DNA of 8,606 nucleotides from Flavipsychrobacter sp. Its GTDB lineage: Bacteria > Bacteroidota > Bacteroidia > Chitinophagales > Chitinophagaceae. The notes beneath the pieces were generated by a model. It worked only from the letters and a program-made list of their open reading frames with translations, did not search any database and had not been told where the DNA came from. Below are positions 1-6,193 of this stretch, piece after piece; the stretch's first letter is position 1; the number at the start of each line of letters is the position of its first letter. The translations under genes were made by a program, and so were the position numbers. Location: NCBI GenBank assembly GCA_021156265.1, contig JAJNBR010000112.1, forward strand, positions 1 through 8,606, given 5' to 3'.

Positions 1-1
1 C

Positions 2-421
2 CAACCTGTTGATGCTGATGGCGTAGGTAAATGTCCTTGTCCAGAAGGTTGCGGTACTGTATCTGCTTGCGCTAACATCGGTGCCGGTAGCATTACATTC
101 GACAACAACTCTTCTAACATCCGCACAAGTTCACAAGCGCTGTTGGCTACGTTGGCTGCTCAAATGCAGGCTAACCCAACTTGTAAAGTAGTTATCACAG
201 GTTCTGGTAACGCTAGCAAAGTACAGCAACAACGCTCTTGGGATCGTGTTAACAGCATCATCGAGTACATGAGCGAAAAACACGGTATCGATCGTAACCG
301 CTTTATCTTCCAATACGGCCAGGCCGGCGATGCAAATTCTGTTATGTATCGTTCTGCTATGCAAGGTGAAGAAGGTCCTGCTAACGTGGCACCTCCGTTC
401 CCTAACCTGAGGAGAGATTAA
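2..421 (+). CDS. OmpA-family outer-membrane protein, C-terminal part (5' end outside window)
   Basis: The reading frame is open from the window edge to a TAA stop, giving 139 visible residues. It starts with an acidic, cysteine-rich linker (DADGVGKCPCPEGCG) that resembles a degenerate thrombospondin type 3 calcium-binding repeat. An OmpA-like peptidoglycan-binding domain follows: a beta strand ending ITFDNNSSNI, a helix, then NPTCKVVITGSGNASK, QQQRSWDRVNSIIEYM and a GIDRNRFIFQYG strand. The family normally has TGHTD in the loop and LSxxRA in the helix. Here the loop Asp is absent (TGSGNAS), while the helix Arg is kept in WDRV. From memory, this variant recurs in Bacteroidota OmpA proteins. 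The missing N-terminus probably holds a beta-barrel or other outer-membrane module. Codons are strongly biased (GCT, GGT, AAC, CGT), unlike the rest of the window, which suggests an abundant protein. A TTG-initiated ORF at 143 is internal and is not the start. Confidence 0.88.
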   Translation, partial: QPVDADGVGKCPCPEGCGTVSACANIGAGSITFDNNSSNIRTSSQALLATLAAQMQANPTCKVVITGSGNASKVQQQRSWDRVNSIIEYMSEKHGIDRNRFIFQYGQAGDANSVMYRSAMQGEEGPANVAPPFPNLRRD

Positions 422-436
422 TATCTTTTCGATAAT

Positions 437-468
437 GAAAAGCCCCGCTAATTGCGGGGCTTTTTTTG
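437..468 (+). terminator. Intrinsic terminator after the ompA-family gene
   Basis: A perfect stem of AAAAGCCCCGC (438-448) with GCGGGGCTTTT (454-464) closes a five-base loop TAATT, and the run of seven T residues covers 461-467. It lies 16 bp after the OmpA stop codon. On the opposite strand the same hairpin is followed by four T residues, so it may also stop transcripts from the convergent kinase gene, though less strongly. Confidence 0.95.
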
Positions 469-499
469 TGTTCCTTGTTTTTTTAAGCCGGCTATAGTG

Positions 500-1351
500 T
501 TATTGTAGTTGCTTTTTGTGATAATCGATAAGACCATCGAGGGGAGCTTTTTCGATGTTGCCAAGCTCCAACTCATATTGATCGCACAGTGCAGCTATCA
601 CGTCCTTAAACTCGTATGAAACAGAGCCGGTAAAATACAAAGGCAGCTTCCAGCTTTCGCGGTATTTCTGGATATGCTGGTAGAAGAAGTCGCCGAGGCA
701 GTCTTCAATAATATTCTCCACCATGAAGTGCCCCCGGTTTTCCTTCAGCAAGTTGACAAAACTGGCCAGGTATCTGTTTGGGAATGGCTCTTTATATAGC
801 TTGTTGACAATCATTCCTATATCATCACCAAATAGCTGTTCAAACGCTGCTTTGAGCTCGGCATCGAAGGTGTGGTAGGCGTAATACTGAAGCACTTTTT
901 TGCCTAAAGCATTTCCGCTTCCTTCATCGCCGGCTATATAACCGAGCGAGACTTGCCTGCTTTTTATCTTCTTGCCATCATAATAACAGGAATTGCTGCC
1001 GGTACCCAGGATGGATACAATGCCTTTGTTCTCTCCGCACATAGAGCGCGCAGCGGCCATCATATCGCACTGGACATCGATCTTTTTGATGCCGAAATAC
1101 TGCCTGAGTATGAAAGCCAGCTCTTCTTTTTTTGTATCTTGTCCAGCCCCAGCTCCGTAAAATGCGATCGCGTCCAGCTGCACTTTAAAATTCCATTCTA
1201 GCTCATGCTCCAATACCGACGTGATCTCTTCATGCTTTTGCAAGTAGGGGTTGATACCCGAGGTCTTAAAGTGAACCGGCTTTTTGCCTTTCTGTAAAAG
1301 GCACCAGTCGGTTTTTGTAGAGCCGCTCTCAGCAAGAAGTAATGATGGCAT
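500..1351 (-). CDS. BadF/BadG/BcrA/BcrD-type ATPase, probable N-acetylglucosamine kinase
   Basis: This 283-residue protein of the ASKHA (actin/hexokinase/Hsp70) fold most likely phosphorylates an amino sugar with ATP in the cytoplasm, giving GlcNAc-6-phosphate or MurNAc-6-phosphate. Visible motifs in order: the N-terminal phosphate-1 loop ESGSTKTDW (residues 8-16), a GAGAGQ segment (66-71), the phosphate-2 motif LGTGSNS (115-121), GDEGSGNALG (141-150), and the adenosine motif FTGSVS (240-245). Length and motif order fit single-domain NAGK-like kinases, not the benzoyl-CoA or 2-hydroxyacyl-CoA dehydratase activators, which act with iron-sulfur partners that are absent here. The ATG at 1351 puts the phosphate loop right at the N-terminus, as in the family, and has no Shine-Dalgarno sequence. 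The gene converges on ompA and diverges from the peptidase gene, so it is probably monocistronic. The substrate cannot be decided from sequence; GlcNAc is the best guess. Confidence 0.85.
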   Translation of the reverse strand: MPSLLLAESGSTKTDWCLLQKGKKPVHFKTSGINPYLQKHEEITSVLEHELEWNFKVQLDAIAFYGAGAGQDTKKEELAFILRQYFGIKKIDVQCDMMAAARSMCGENKGIVSILGTGSNSCYYDGKKIKSRQVSLGYIAGDEGSGNALGKKVLQYYAYHTFDAELKAAFEQLFGDDIGMIVNKLYKEPFPNRYLASFVNLLKENRGHFMVENIIEDCLGDFFYQHIQKYRESWKLPLYFTGSVSYEFKDVIAALCDQYELELGNIEKAPLDGLIDYHKKQLQ

Positions 1352-1383
1352 GGCAAGTATTGATATACAAATTTGCAGTTCCT

Positions 1384-1396
1384 GGAAACAATTTCC
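1384..1396. repeat. Short inverted repeat in the kinase/peptidase divergent spacer
   Basis: GGAAA and TTTCC flank CAA, about 33 bp upstream of the kinase start and 111 bp upstream of the peptidase start. Position would suit an operator for the kinase gene. Arms of five bases are common by chance, so this is only a candidate. Confidence 0.2.
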
Positions 1397-1479
1397 TAAT
1401 TCTGTCCGCTAATGTTCGTAGCAGCTTGGTCTCTATGGCTTAATATTTATGGATTATAATTTAATCAGTAAAATGCTGC

Positions 1480-1487
1480 TAACTTTG
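1480..1487 (+). promoter_or_regulatory. Bacteroidota-type -7 box TAACTTTG upstream of the S41 peptidase gene
   Basis: TAACTTTG is a perfect match to the TAnnTTTG -7 consensus of the Bacteroidota primary sigma factor. Transcription would start near 1494, leaving a leader of about 13 nt before the ATG at 1507. I see no clear TTG/TTTG at the expected -33 position. That area instead holds an AT-rich inverted repeat, GATTA (1452-1456) and TAATC (1462-1466), which could bind a regulator or be chance. The leader has a purine-rich GGAAAG at 1499-1504. Confidence 0.6.
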
Positions 1488-1506
1488 CGCTGCTTTTTGG
1501 AAAGAA

Positions 1507-3150
1507 ATGGATGTAAAACGATCGAGTAGGTTGAAGGTTTGGATGCCGCTATTATTCTCTATGATCCTTATCGCGGGAATGGTACTCGGCTTTAACCTGC
1601 GCGATACTTTGCGAAAGAAAAGAGACATTCAGACCGTAATAGAACGCAATGACAGGCTAGAGCAGATCATTGACCTGATCAGTGAAAAATATGTAGATAC
1701 GGTCAATACCAATGTGCTGTACGAAGATGCTATCAATGGCATACTGAGTCACCTTGATCCCCACACAGTATACATTACCGCAGATGAATACGATGAAGTA
1801 AATGAAGACCTTGAGGGAGGCTTTTTCGGGATCGGCGTAGAGTTTGCGATCATCCGGGATACCATACAGGTTACCTCCGTAATTCCCCAGGGACCGGCCG
1901 AGCGTGCAGGTGTAGGTTTGGGTGATCAACTGATAAAGGTAGCAGACAGCGTAGTGGCAGGTACAGGAATTACGTCCGAGCGTATCATAAGCATGCTGAA
2001 AGGCAAGCAGTATAGCCGTGTGTTAGTAACACTTAAAGATCCGGTCTCGGGTCAGTTCAAACAAGTGGCTATCAAAAGGGATATAGTACCTATATACAGT
2101 GTGGAGGCCAACCTGATGCTCGACAGTGTTACCGGGTTTATTAAGATCAACAGGTTTAGCGCGACAACGTACGAAGAGTTTGAAAAGGCTATTAAGGGAT
2201 TGCTTGCCCAGGGAATGAAACAACTGATCGTTGACCTGCGCCAGAATCCGGGTGGTTACCTGGATGCAGCCACCAATATTGCCGACGACTTTATTGATGA
2301 TGAAAAACTGCTTGTTTATACGCAGGGCAAAAGCTCACCACGCCGCGACTATAAAGCTAATCGCAAAGGTTTGTTTGAAAATGGGAAGCTGGCAGTGCTA
2401 GTAGATGAGAGTTCCGCATCGGCCAGCGAGATACTGGCAGGCGCTGTGCAGGATTGGGACCGCGGCGTGATAGTAGGACGCAGAACCTATGGTAAAGGGC
2501 TGGTACAGGAGCAGTATGATATGGAAGATGGTTCAGGCTTGCGGTTGACGATCGCCAAGTATTATACTCCATCAGGCAGAAGTATTCAACGCTCGTTCGC
2601 AAAAGGCAAAGACGCTTATGCCGCAGATTTTGCACACCGTTTTGAGACCGGCGAACTAACAGGACAGGACACCATAACTAAAGAAGACACCACGGTATAC
2701 TACACAGCTGGAAAGCGTGTAGTGTATGGTGGCGGCGGCATTAACCCCGATGTATATGTACCCTATGACACCAGCCGCCTTTCGTCTGGTATTTTCAATG
2801 TTACATTTAGCGATAATGTAAAGAATTTTGTCTGGGATTATTTCATGAGGCACCGGGCTGAGCTTGGCCGGTACAAAACTATTAGCCAGTTTCAAAGTGG
2901 ATTTGATGCCGTAGCATTGTCTGAACGATACATGTCAACGTTAAATTCGCAAGTGCGAAAAACTACGCAGGCTGTGCTCGCGAACACAGCTAATGCACAA
3001 TATTTTCGCCAACACCTGAAAGCGCAACTGGCGCGAATATTATTTCATAATAACGGGTATTATTCTGTGCAAACAAAGACTGACAACGTTGTGCAGAGAG
3101 CGCTTGAATCGTTTTATAACCGTAAATATTCAGCCTTGATACGTAGGTAG
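1507..3150 (+). CDS. S41-family C-terminal processing peptidase (CtpA/Prc type), membrane-anchored
   Basis: This 547-residue serine protease probably acts in the periplasm, trimming or degrading proteins from unstructured C-termini. A basic N-terminus precedes one hydrophobic segment (about residues 11-29), read as an uncleaved anchor or signal. Next come a helical region with the family sequence HLDPHTVYI, a PDZ domain beginning at FGIGVEF (107-113) with GPAERAGVGLGDQL, and the peptidase core with DLRQNPGGYLDAA. The nucleophile is Ser305 in SSASASE; the general base is Lys330 in TYGKGLVQE; Gln334 follows four residues later. The 25- and 4-residue spacings match the Ser/Lys/Gln catalytic set of CtpB-like enzymes, so it should be active. 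The C-terminal 130 or so residues form a helical extension after GGGGINPDVYVP. The ATG is chosen because it lies just after a good -7 box and directly before the anchor. Its 3' end overlaps the opposing gene by 21 bp. The natural substrate is unknown. Confidence 0.94.
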   Translation: MDVKRSSRLKVWMPLLFSMILIAGMVLGFNLRDTLRKKRDIQTVIERNDRLEQIIDLISEKYVDTVNTNVLYEDAINGILSHLDPHTVYITADEYDEVNEDLEGGFFGIGVEFAIIRDTIQVTSVIPQGPAERAGVGLGDQLIKVADSVVAGTGITSERIISMLKGKQYSRVLVTLKDPVSGQFKQVAIKRDIVPIYSVEANLMLDSVTGFIKINRFSATTYEEFEKAIKGLLAQGMKQLIVDLRQNPGGYLDAATNIADDFIDDEKLLVYTQGKSSPRRDYKANRKGLFENGKLAVLVDESSASASEILAGAVQDWDRGVIVGRRTYGKGLVQEQYDMEDGSGLRLTIAKYYTPSGRSIQRSFAKGKDAYAADFAHRFETGELTGQDTITKEDTTVYYTAGKRVVYGGGGINPDVYVPYDTSRLSSGIFNVTFSDNVKNFVWDYFMRHRAELGRYKTISQFQSGFDAVALSERYMSTLNSQVRKTTQAVLANTANAQYFRQHLKAQLARILFHNNGYYSVQTKTDNVVQRALESFYNRKYSALIRR

Positions 3151-3573
3151 CTGCTCCAGCCATTTAATCGCATTTACATCGCAGGCGTCGGCGCAAAATG
3201 TTTGATGCCCGTTGGTGAGTACCCAATAAAGACAAGGTACAGCATTATGATATTGCAGTAGCTGGTGCAGTGTATCGGCAGAGATAGGTATCTCAGGTGC
3301 CTTACATTCTATAAGCATCCATGGCTCATGATCGCGGTTATATACCACGATATCATACCGCTTGATCATAGGACCGATATTAATGCGTTTCTCAACCGCA
3401 GCAAGGCTCATTGGATAATTCATCATGTCCCGCAAGTAGGCAAGCATATACTGCCGCACATGTTCCTCGGGTGTAAGTATCAGCCATTTTTTTCTTACAG
3501 GGTCAAAAACCAGCGTCTTACCGTTCTCCTGTTTGAATTTTAGATTAATTTCTGAAAAATTGAGGCTGATCAT
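3130..3573 (-). CDS. Orphan HsdR N-terminal-domain-like PD-(D/E)XK protein
   Basis: From the ATG at 3573 this encodes 147 residues beginning MISLNFSEI. It matches the stand-alone HSDR_N-type family found in many Bacteroidota: an N-terminal FDPVRKKWLILTPEE motif, a helix (HVRQYMLAYL), Glu61, then Asp74 in KRYDIVVYN and Glu89-x-Lys91 in LIECKAPEI, followed by Gln104 and a WVLTNG strand. Asp74/Glu89/Lys91 form a complete PD-(D/E)XK nuclease core. Unlike a real type I R subunit (about 1000 residues) there is no helicase part, and no HsdM or HsdS gene is nearby, so a working restriction enzyme is not supported. An upstream ATG at 3681 would add 36 residues that run through the divergent promoter and into the nucleosidase gene; it is rejected because family members start at MISLNF. 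The gene has no visible terminator and its TGA lies inside the 3' end of the peptidase gene. Cellular role is unknown; DNA binding or nicking is plausible by fold. Confidence 0.8.
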   Translation of the reverse strand: MISLNFSEINLKFKQENGKTLVFDPVRKKWLILTPEEHVRQYMLAYLRDMMNYPMSLAAVEKRINIGPMIKRYDIVVYNRDHEPWMLIECKAPEIPISADTLHQLLQYHNAVPCLYWVLTNGHQTFCADACDVNAIKWLEQLPTYQG

Positions 3574-3654
3574 CAGGAGTAAAAGTAAAAACTCCGGTGT
3601 AATTAAGGACAACACCTGTTGCGGTATGTTTTTTGAGTTAATTTTATTACATCT
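3574..3654. promoter_or_regulatory. Divergent promoter region between the HsdR-N-like and AMP nucleosidase genes
   Basis: This 81-bp spacer must drive both flanking genes. Rightward, TATGTTTT at 3625-3632 matches seven of eight positions of TAnnTTTG, without a clear -33 partner. Leftward, the complement reads TACTTTTA just before the HsdR-N start, with a TTG 22 bp further upstream, which would give an almost leaderless transcript. Two short inverted repeats sit here: GGAGT (3576-3580) with ACTCC (3591-3595), and GGTGT (3596-3600) with ACACC (3612-3616). The region is needed by gene layout; the exact boxes are weak. Confidence 0.4.
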
Positions 3655-4425
3655 ATGAAGACCAAACAGGAAATTGTACAAAACTGGTTACCAAGGTACA
3701 CGGGACAGGATTTGGATCTATTTGGAGATTATATTTTACTCTGCAATTTCAGCAATTACGTAAAACTGTTCGCCGATATGCACCAGGTGCCCATTATCGG
3801 CCTGGATAAACCAATGCAGTGCGCTACTGCCGATGGCATTACACTGATAAACTTTGGTATGGGAAGTGCGAGCGCTGCTACTACTATGGACCTGCTGTCG
3901 GCTATTAATCCCAAAGCAGTCTTATTTCTGGGCAAATGCGGAGGCTTAAAAAAGAAAAATAAAGTCGGCGATTTGATACTACCGATTGCAGCGATACGAG
4001 GCGATGGTACTAGTGGGGACTATTTTCCACCTGAGGTGCCGGCTCTTCCCGCCTTCGCCTTACAGAAGGCCATTTCGACCACGATAAGAGACTATGCCCG
4101 TGATTACTGGACGGGGACTGTGTATACAACTAACCGCCGGGTGTGGGAGCATGATGACGGTTTCAAGGACTACCTGCGACGGATACGTGCTATGGCAATA
4201 GACATGGAAACTGCCACGATCTTTTCCGTTGGCTTCTACAATAAAATACCTACAGGCGCACTGCTGCTGGTATCTGATCAGCCGATGATACCCGAAGGCG
4301 TAAAAACCGCCGAGGGTGATACTGCCACTACTAGTAAGTATGTGGAAATGCACGTGCGAATTGGCATTGATTCGCTCAAACAGCTGATAAATGACGGTTT
4401 GACAGTAAAACACCTGAGATTTTGA
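3655..4425 (+). CDS. amn: AMP nucleosidase, short AMN-like form
   Basis: This 256-residue NP-1 (nucleoside phosphorylase) fold enzyme is predicted to hydrolyse AMP to adenine and ribose 5-phosphate in the cytoplasm, controlling AMP level and purine salvage. Visible family motifs: FGMGSASAATTMDLL from residue 67 (phosphate/ribose site), LGKCGGL around 92-98, AIDMETATIF with Met184-Glu185 (ribose contact), and LLVSDQPM with Asp208 as the likely acid acting on the purine. E. coli Amn is about 484 residues with an N-terminal regulatory domain. This protein keeps only the catalytic part plus a short N-terminal helix, as is usual for the Bacteroidota form. The ATG at 3655 is preceded by an AT-rich stretch with no Shine-Dalgarno. 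The TGA shares its final A with the ATG of the ABC gene, so the two are probably co-transcribed and translationally coupled. A different nucleoside substrate within the same fold cannot be excluded. Confidence 0.87.
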   Translation: MKTKQEIVQNWLPRYTGQDLDLFGDYILLCNFSNYVKLFADMHQVPIIGLDKPMQCATADGITLINFGMGSASAATTMDLLSAINPKAVLFLGKCGGLKKKNKVGDLILPIAAIRGDGTSGDYFPPEVPALPAFALQKAISTTIRDYARDYWTGTVYTTNRRVWEHDDGFKDYLRRIRAMAIDMETATIFSVGFYNKIPTGALLLVSDQPMIPEGVKTAEGDTATTSKYVEMHVRIGIDSLKQLINDGLTVKHLRF

Positions 4426-6098
4426 TGCGTGACCAACTGGTTCTATCGGTGAAAGATTTGAATATCGCTTTTATGGGTGAGAGAGAGTTTGTAGCGGTTG
4501 ACGACCTTTCTTTTTCACTTGAAAAAGGCAAAACGCTTGCTATCGTTGGTGAAAGCGGATCGGGCAAATCCCTTACTGCCCTGTCGCTGATGGGGTTGCT
4601 GCCCGCCAATGCCAGAACGCAGGGTACGGTTGAATTATACAATAAGAGGGCATATTCCTTACATACGGCTACGGCTTCCGAATGGCAAGGCATACGTGGC
4701 AATTTGATCGGGATGGTATTCCAGGAGCCTATGAGTTCGCTTAATCCCGTAATGAAGATAGGAAAACAGCTAACTGAAACTATCCTTACTCACCAGGTTC
4801 TTTCGGCAAAGCAAGCCAAACTGCTGGCTATCGATTGGTTGAGTAGGGTGCGCTTACCAGATCCGGAAAGGATATACAATCGGTACCCGCACCAACTGTC
4901 TGGCGGCCAAAAACAGCGTGTGATGATAGCCATGGCGATGTGTAACAGGCCCGCATTGCTGATAGCAGATGAACCAACTACTGCTTTGGACGTCACGGTG
5001 CAAAAGGAAGTAATAGACTTGATGCAGGAATTGCAGCAGGAAAGCAAAACTGCAATGATCTTTATTACGCACGACTTGGCTCTGGCTGCGCAAATAGCCG
5101 ATGACGCACTGGTGATGTACCGAGGTCAGGCCGTTGAGTACGGCAATGCTGCAGCTGTTTTTTCGGAGCCTACCCACCCGTACACACGGGCGCTGGTGGC
5201 CTGTAAGCCCTCGGCAGAACACAAAGGCAGTCCGCTACCGGTGATAGCTGATTTTATGGACGGGAAGCAGCAAGACGAAAGGATAGCGTTGACCCCTTCC
5301 GTAACGATATCGCATGGAGAACCGTTGCTTACCGTAAACGATTTGAAAGTATGGTTTGCCGACGAAAAGAATTGGTTGGGCAAGCCTCTGCACCATTACA
5401 AGGCTGTAGATGGTGTGTCTTTTACCTTGCAGAAAGGAGAGGTGCTAGGCTTGGTTGGCGAAAGCGGTTCCGGGAAAAGTACTGTGAGCCGTAGCCTCAT
5501 GGGATTGCTTCCTATACGTGAGGGACAAATGATCTTTGACGGAAAGGACCTGGCGCGCCTTTCGGCCGGAGAGTGGCGCAAGGTGCGGCAAGATATTCAA
5601 ATGATCTTCCAGGACCCGTTTGCTTCTCTAAATCCGCGGATGTCTGTAGGCGATATGTTGCAGGAGCCATTAATGGCGCATAATATTGTTCCTGCAGCAG
5701 AGCGCACGCGGGAAGCCCGGCGTTTGCTTGACCTGGTTCATTTACCTTCCGATGCGTTCCGACGCTATCCGCACCAGTTTTCAGGCGGACAAAGGCAACG
5801 GTTAGGGATCGCGCGTGCACTGGCCCTTCGTCCGAAGTTGCTGATCTGCGATGAGAGTGTATCGGCACTGGATGTGAGCGTGCAGGCGCAAATACTTAAC
5901 CTGCTAAAAGAGCTACAGGCTGAATTCGAGCTTTCCTACCTGTTCATCTCGCACGACCTTTCAGTCGTTCATTATATCAGTGATAGGGTGATAGTCATGC
6001 AAGCAGGCCACATCGTGGAAACCGGCGATGTGCACCAGGTTTTGACCCACCCGGTACATGAATACACAAAAAAGCTGGTGGCTTCTATAGTTCATTGA
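4425..6098 (+). CDS. Fused two-domain ABC transporter ATP-binding protein, dipeptide/oligopeptide type
   Basis: This 557-residue protein holds two complete ABC ATPase domains in tandem, like E. coli YejF and GsiA, where one chain replaces a DppD/DppF pair. Domain 1: Walker A GESGSGKS (42-49), Q-loop in MVFQEPMSSLNP, signature LSGGQ (158-162), Walker B LLIADEP (Asp182, Glu183), H-loop His216. Domain 2: Walker A (345-352), FQDPFASLNPRM, signature FSGGQ (452-456), Walker B LLICDES (Asp476, Glu477), His510. Each ends with the peptide-transporter tail: HPYTRALVACKP, then HPVHEYTKKLVASI. All catalytic residues are present in both halves, so both sites should hydrolyse ATP. It should sit on the inner membrane with two permeases and a binding protein, none of which is in the window. 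The start is ATG 4425, overlapping the nucleosidase stop as TGATG; a TTG one codon earlier is less likely. Substrate is unproven: peptides by family, though nickel or glutathione importers also belong here. Confidence 0.93.
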   Translation: MRDQLVLSVKDLNIAFMGEREFVAVDDLSFSLEKGKTLAIVGESGSGKSLTALSLMGLLPANARTQGTVELYNKRAYSLHTATASEWQGIRGNLIGMVFQEPMSSLNPVMKIGKQLTETILTHQVLSAKQAKLLAIDWLSRVRLPDPERIYNRYPHQLSGGQKQRVMIAMAMCNRPALLIADEPTTALDVTVQKEVIDLMQELQQESKTAMIFITHDLALAAQIADDALVMYRGQAVEYGNAAAVFSEPTHPYTRALVACKPSAEHKGSPLPVIADFMDGKQQDERIALTPSVTISHGEPLLTVNDLKVWFADEKNWLGKPLHHYKAVDGVSFTLQKGEVLGLVGESGSGKSTVSRSLMGLLPIREGQMIFDGKDLARLSAGEWRKVRQDIQMIFQDPFASLNPRMSVGDMLQEPLMAHNIVPAAERTREARRLLDLVHLPSDAFRRYPHQFSGGQRQRLGIARALALRPKLLICDESVSALDVSVQAQILNLLKELQAEFELSYLFISHDLSVVHYISDRVIVMQAGHIVETGDVHQVLTHPVHEYTKKLVASIVH

Positions 6099-6112
6099 CC
6101 ATCACGATCACA

Positions 6113-6124
6113 ACATTATAATGT
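6113..6124. repeat. Perfect 12-bp palindrome ACATTATAATGT
   Basis: It lies 15 bp after the ABC gene stop and 70 bp before the start of the secreted-protein gene. Lacking a GC stem or T-run it is not a terminator. Its position upstream of 6194 would suit an operator. About two perfect 12-bp palindromes are expected by chance in a sequence of this length, so the evidence is weak. The rest of the spacer is AT-rich; TATATTTA at 6167-6174 is a one-mismatch -7 box. Confidence 0.25.
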
Positions 6125-6193
6125 CAAATTAGGGTTTGGAAGGGTAGTATTTTTCCATATTATTATTATATTTACTACTCTTAATACGTTCCT

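Noticed and set aside
953..1201. Plus-strand 82-codon ORF inside the kinase gene
   Set aside because: It lies fully antisense to a well-supported kinase gene and shows no recognisable motif.
3265..3543. Plus-strand 92-codon ORF opposite the HsdR-N-like gene
   Set aside because: The minus frame has the full PD-(D/E)XK motif order; the plus frame has no recognisable features.
3130..3573. A type I restriction-modification system
   Set aside because: Only the N-terminal nuclease-like domain is present; there is no helicase domain and no HsdM or HsdS gene in the window.
3574..3681. Longer N-terminus of the HsdR-N-like protein from the ATG at 3681
   Set aside because: The extra 36 residues would cover the whole divergent spacer and the first 27 bases of the nucleosidase gene. 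The family start at MISLNF fits the ATG at 3573.
4422..4424. TTG start for the ABC ATPase gene
   Set aside because: The next codon is ATG and forms the standard TGATG overlap with the upstream stop.
4854..5222. Minus-strand ORFs of 85-122 codons inside the ABC ATPase gene (also at 4376-4702 and 5512-5868)
   Set aside because: They are antisense shadows of a gene whose frame carries every ABC motif.
4548..5480. Internal repeat between the two ABC domains as a recent DNA duplication
   Set aside because: The similarity is limited to protein motifs (Walker A, signature, Walker B). The DNA differs, as expected for an ancient fusion of two homologous subunits.
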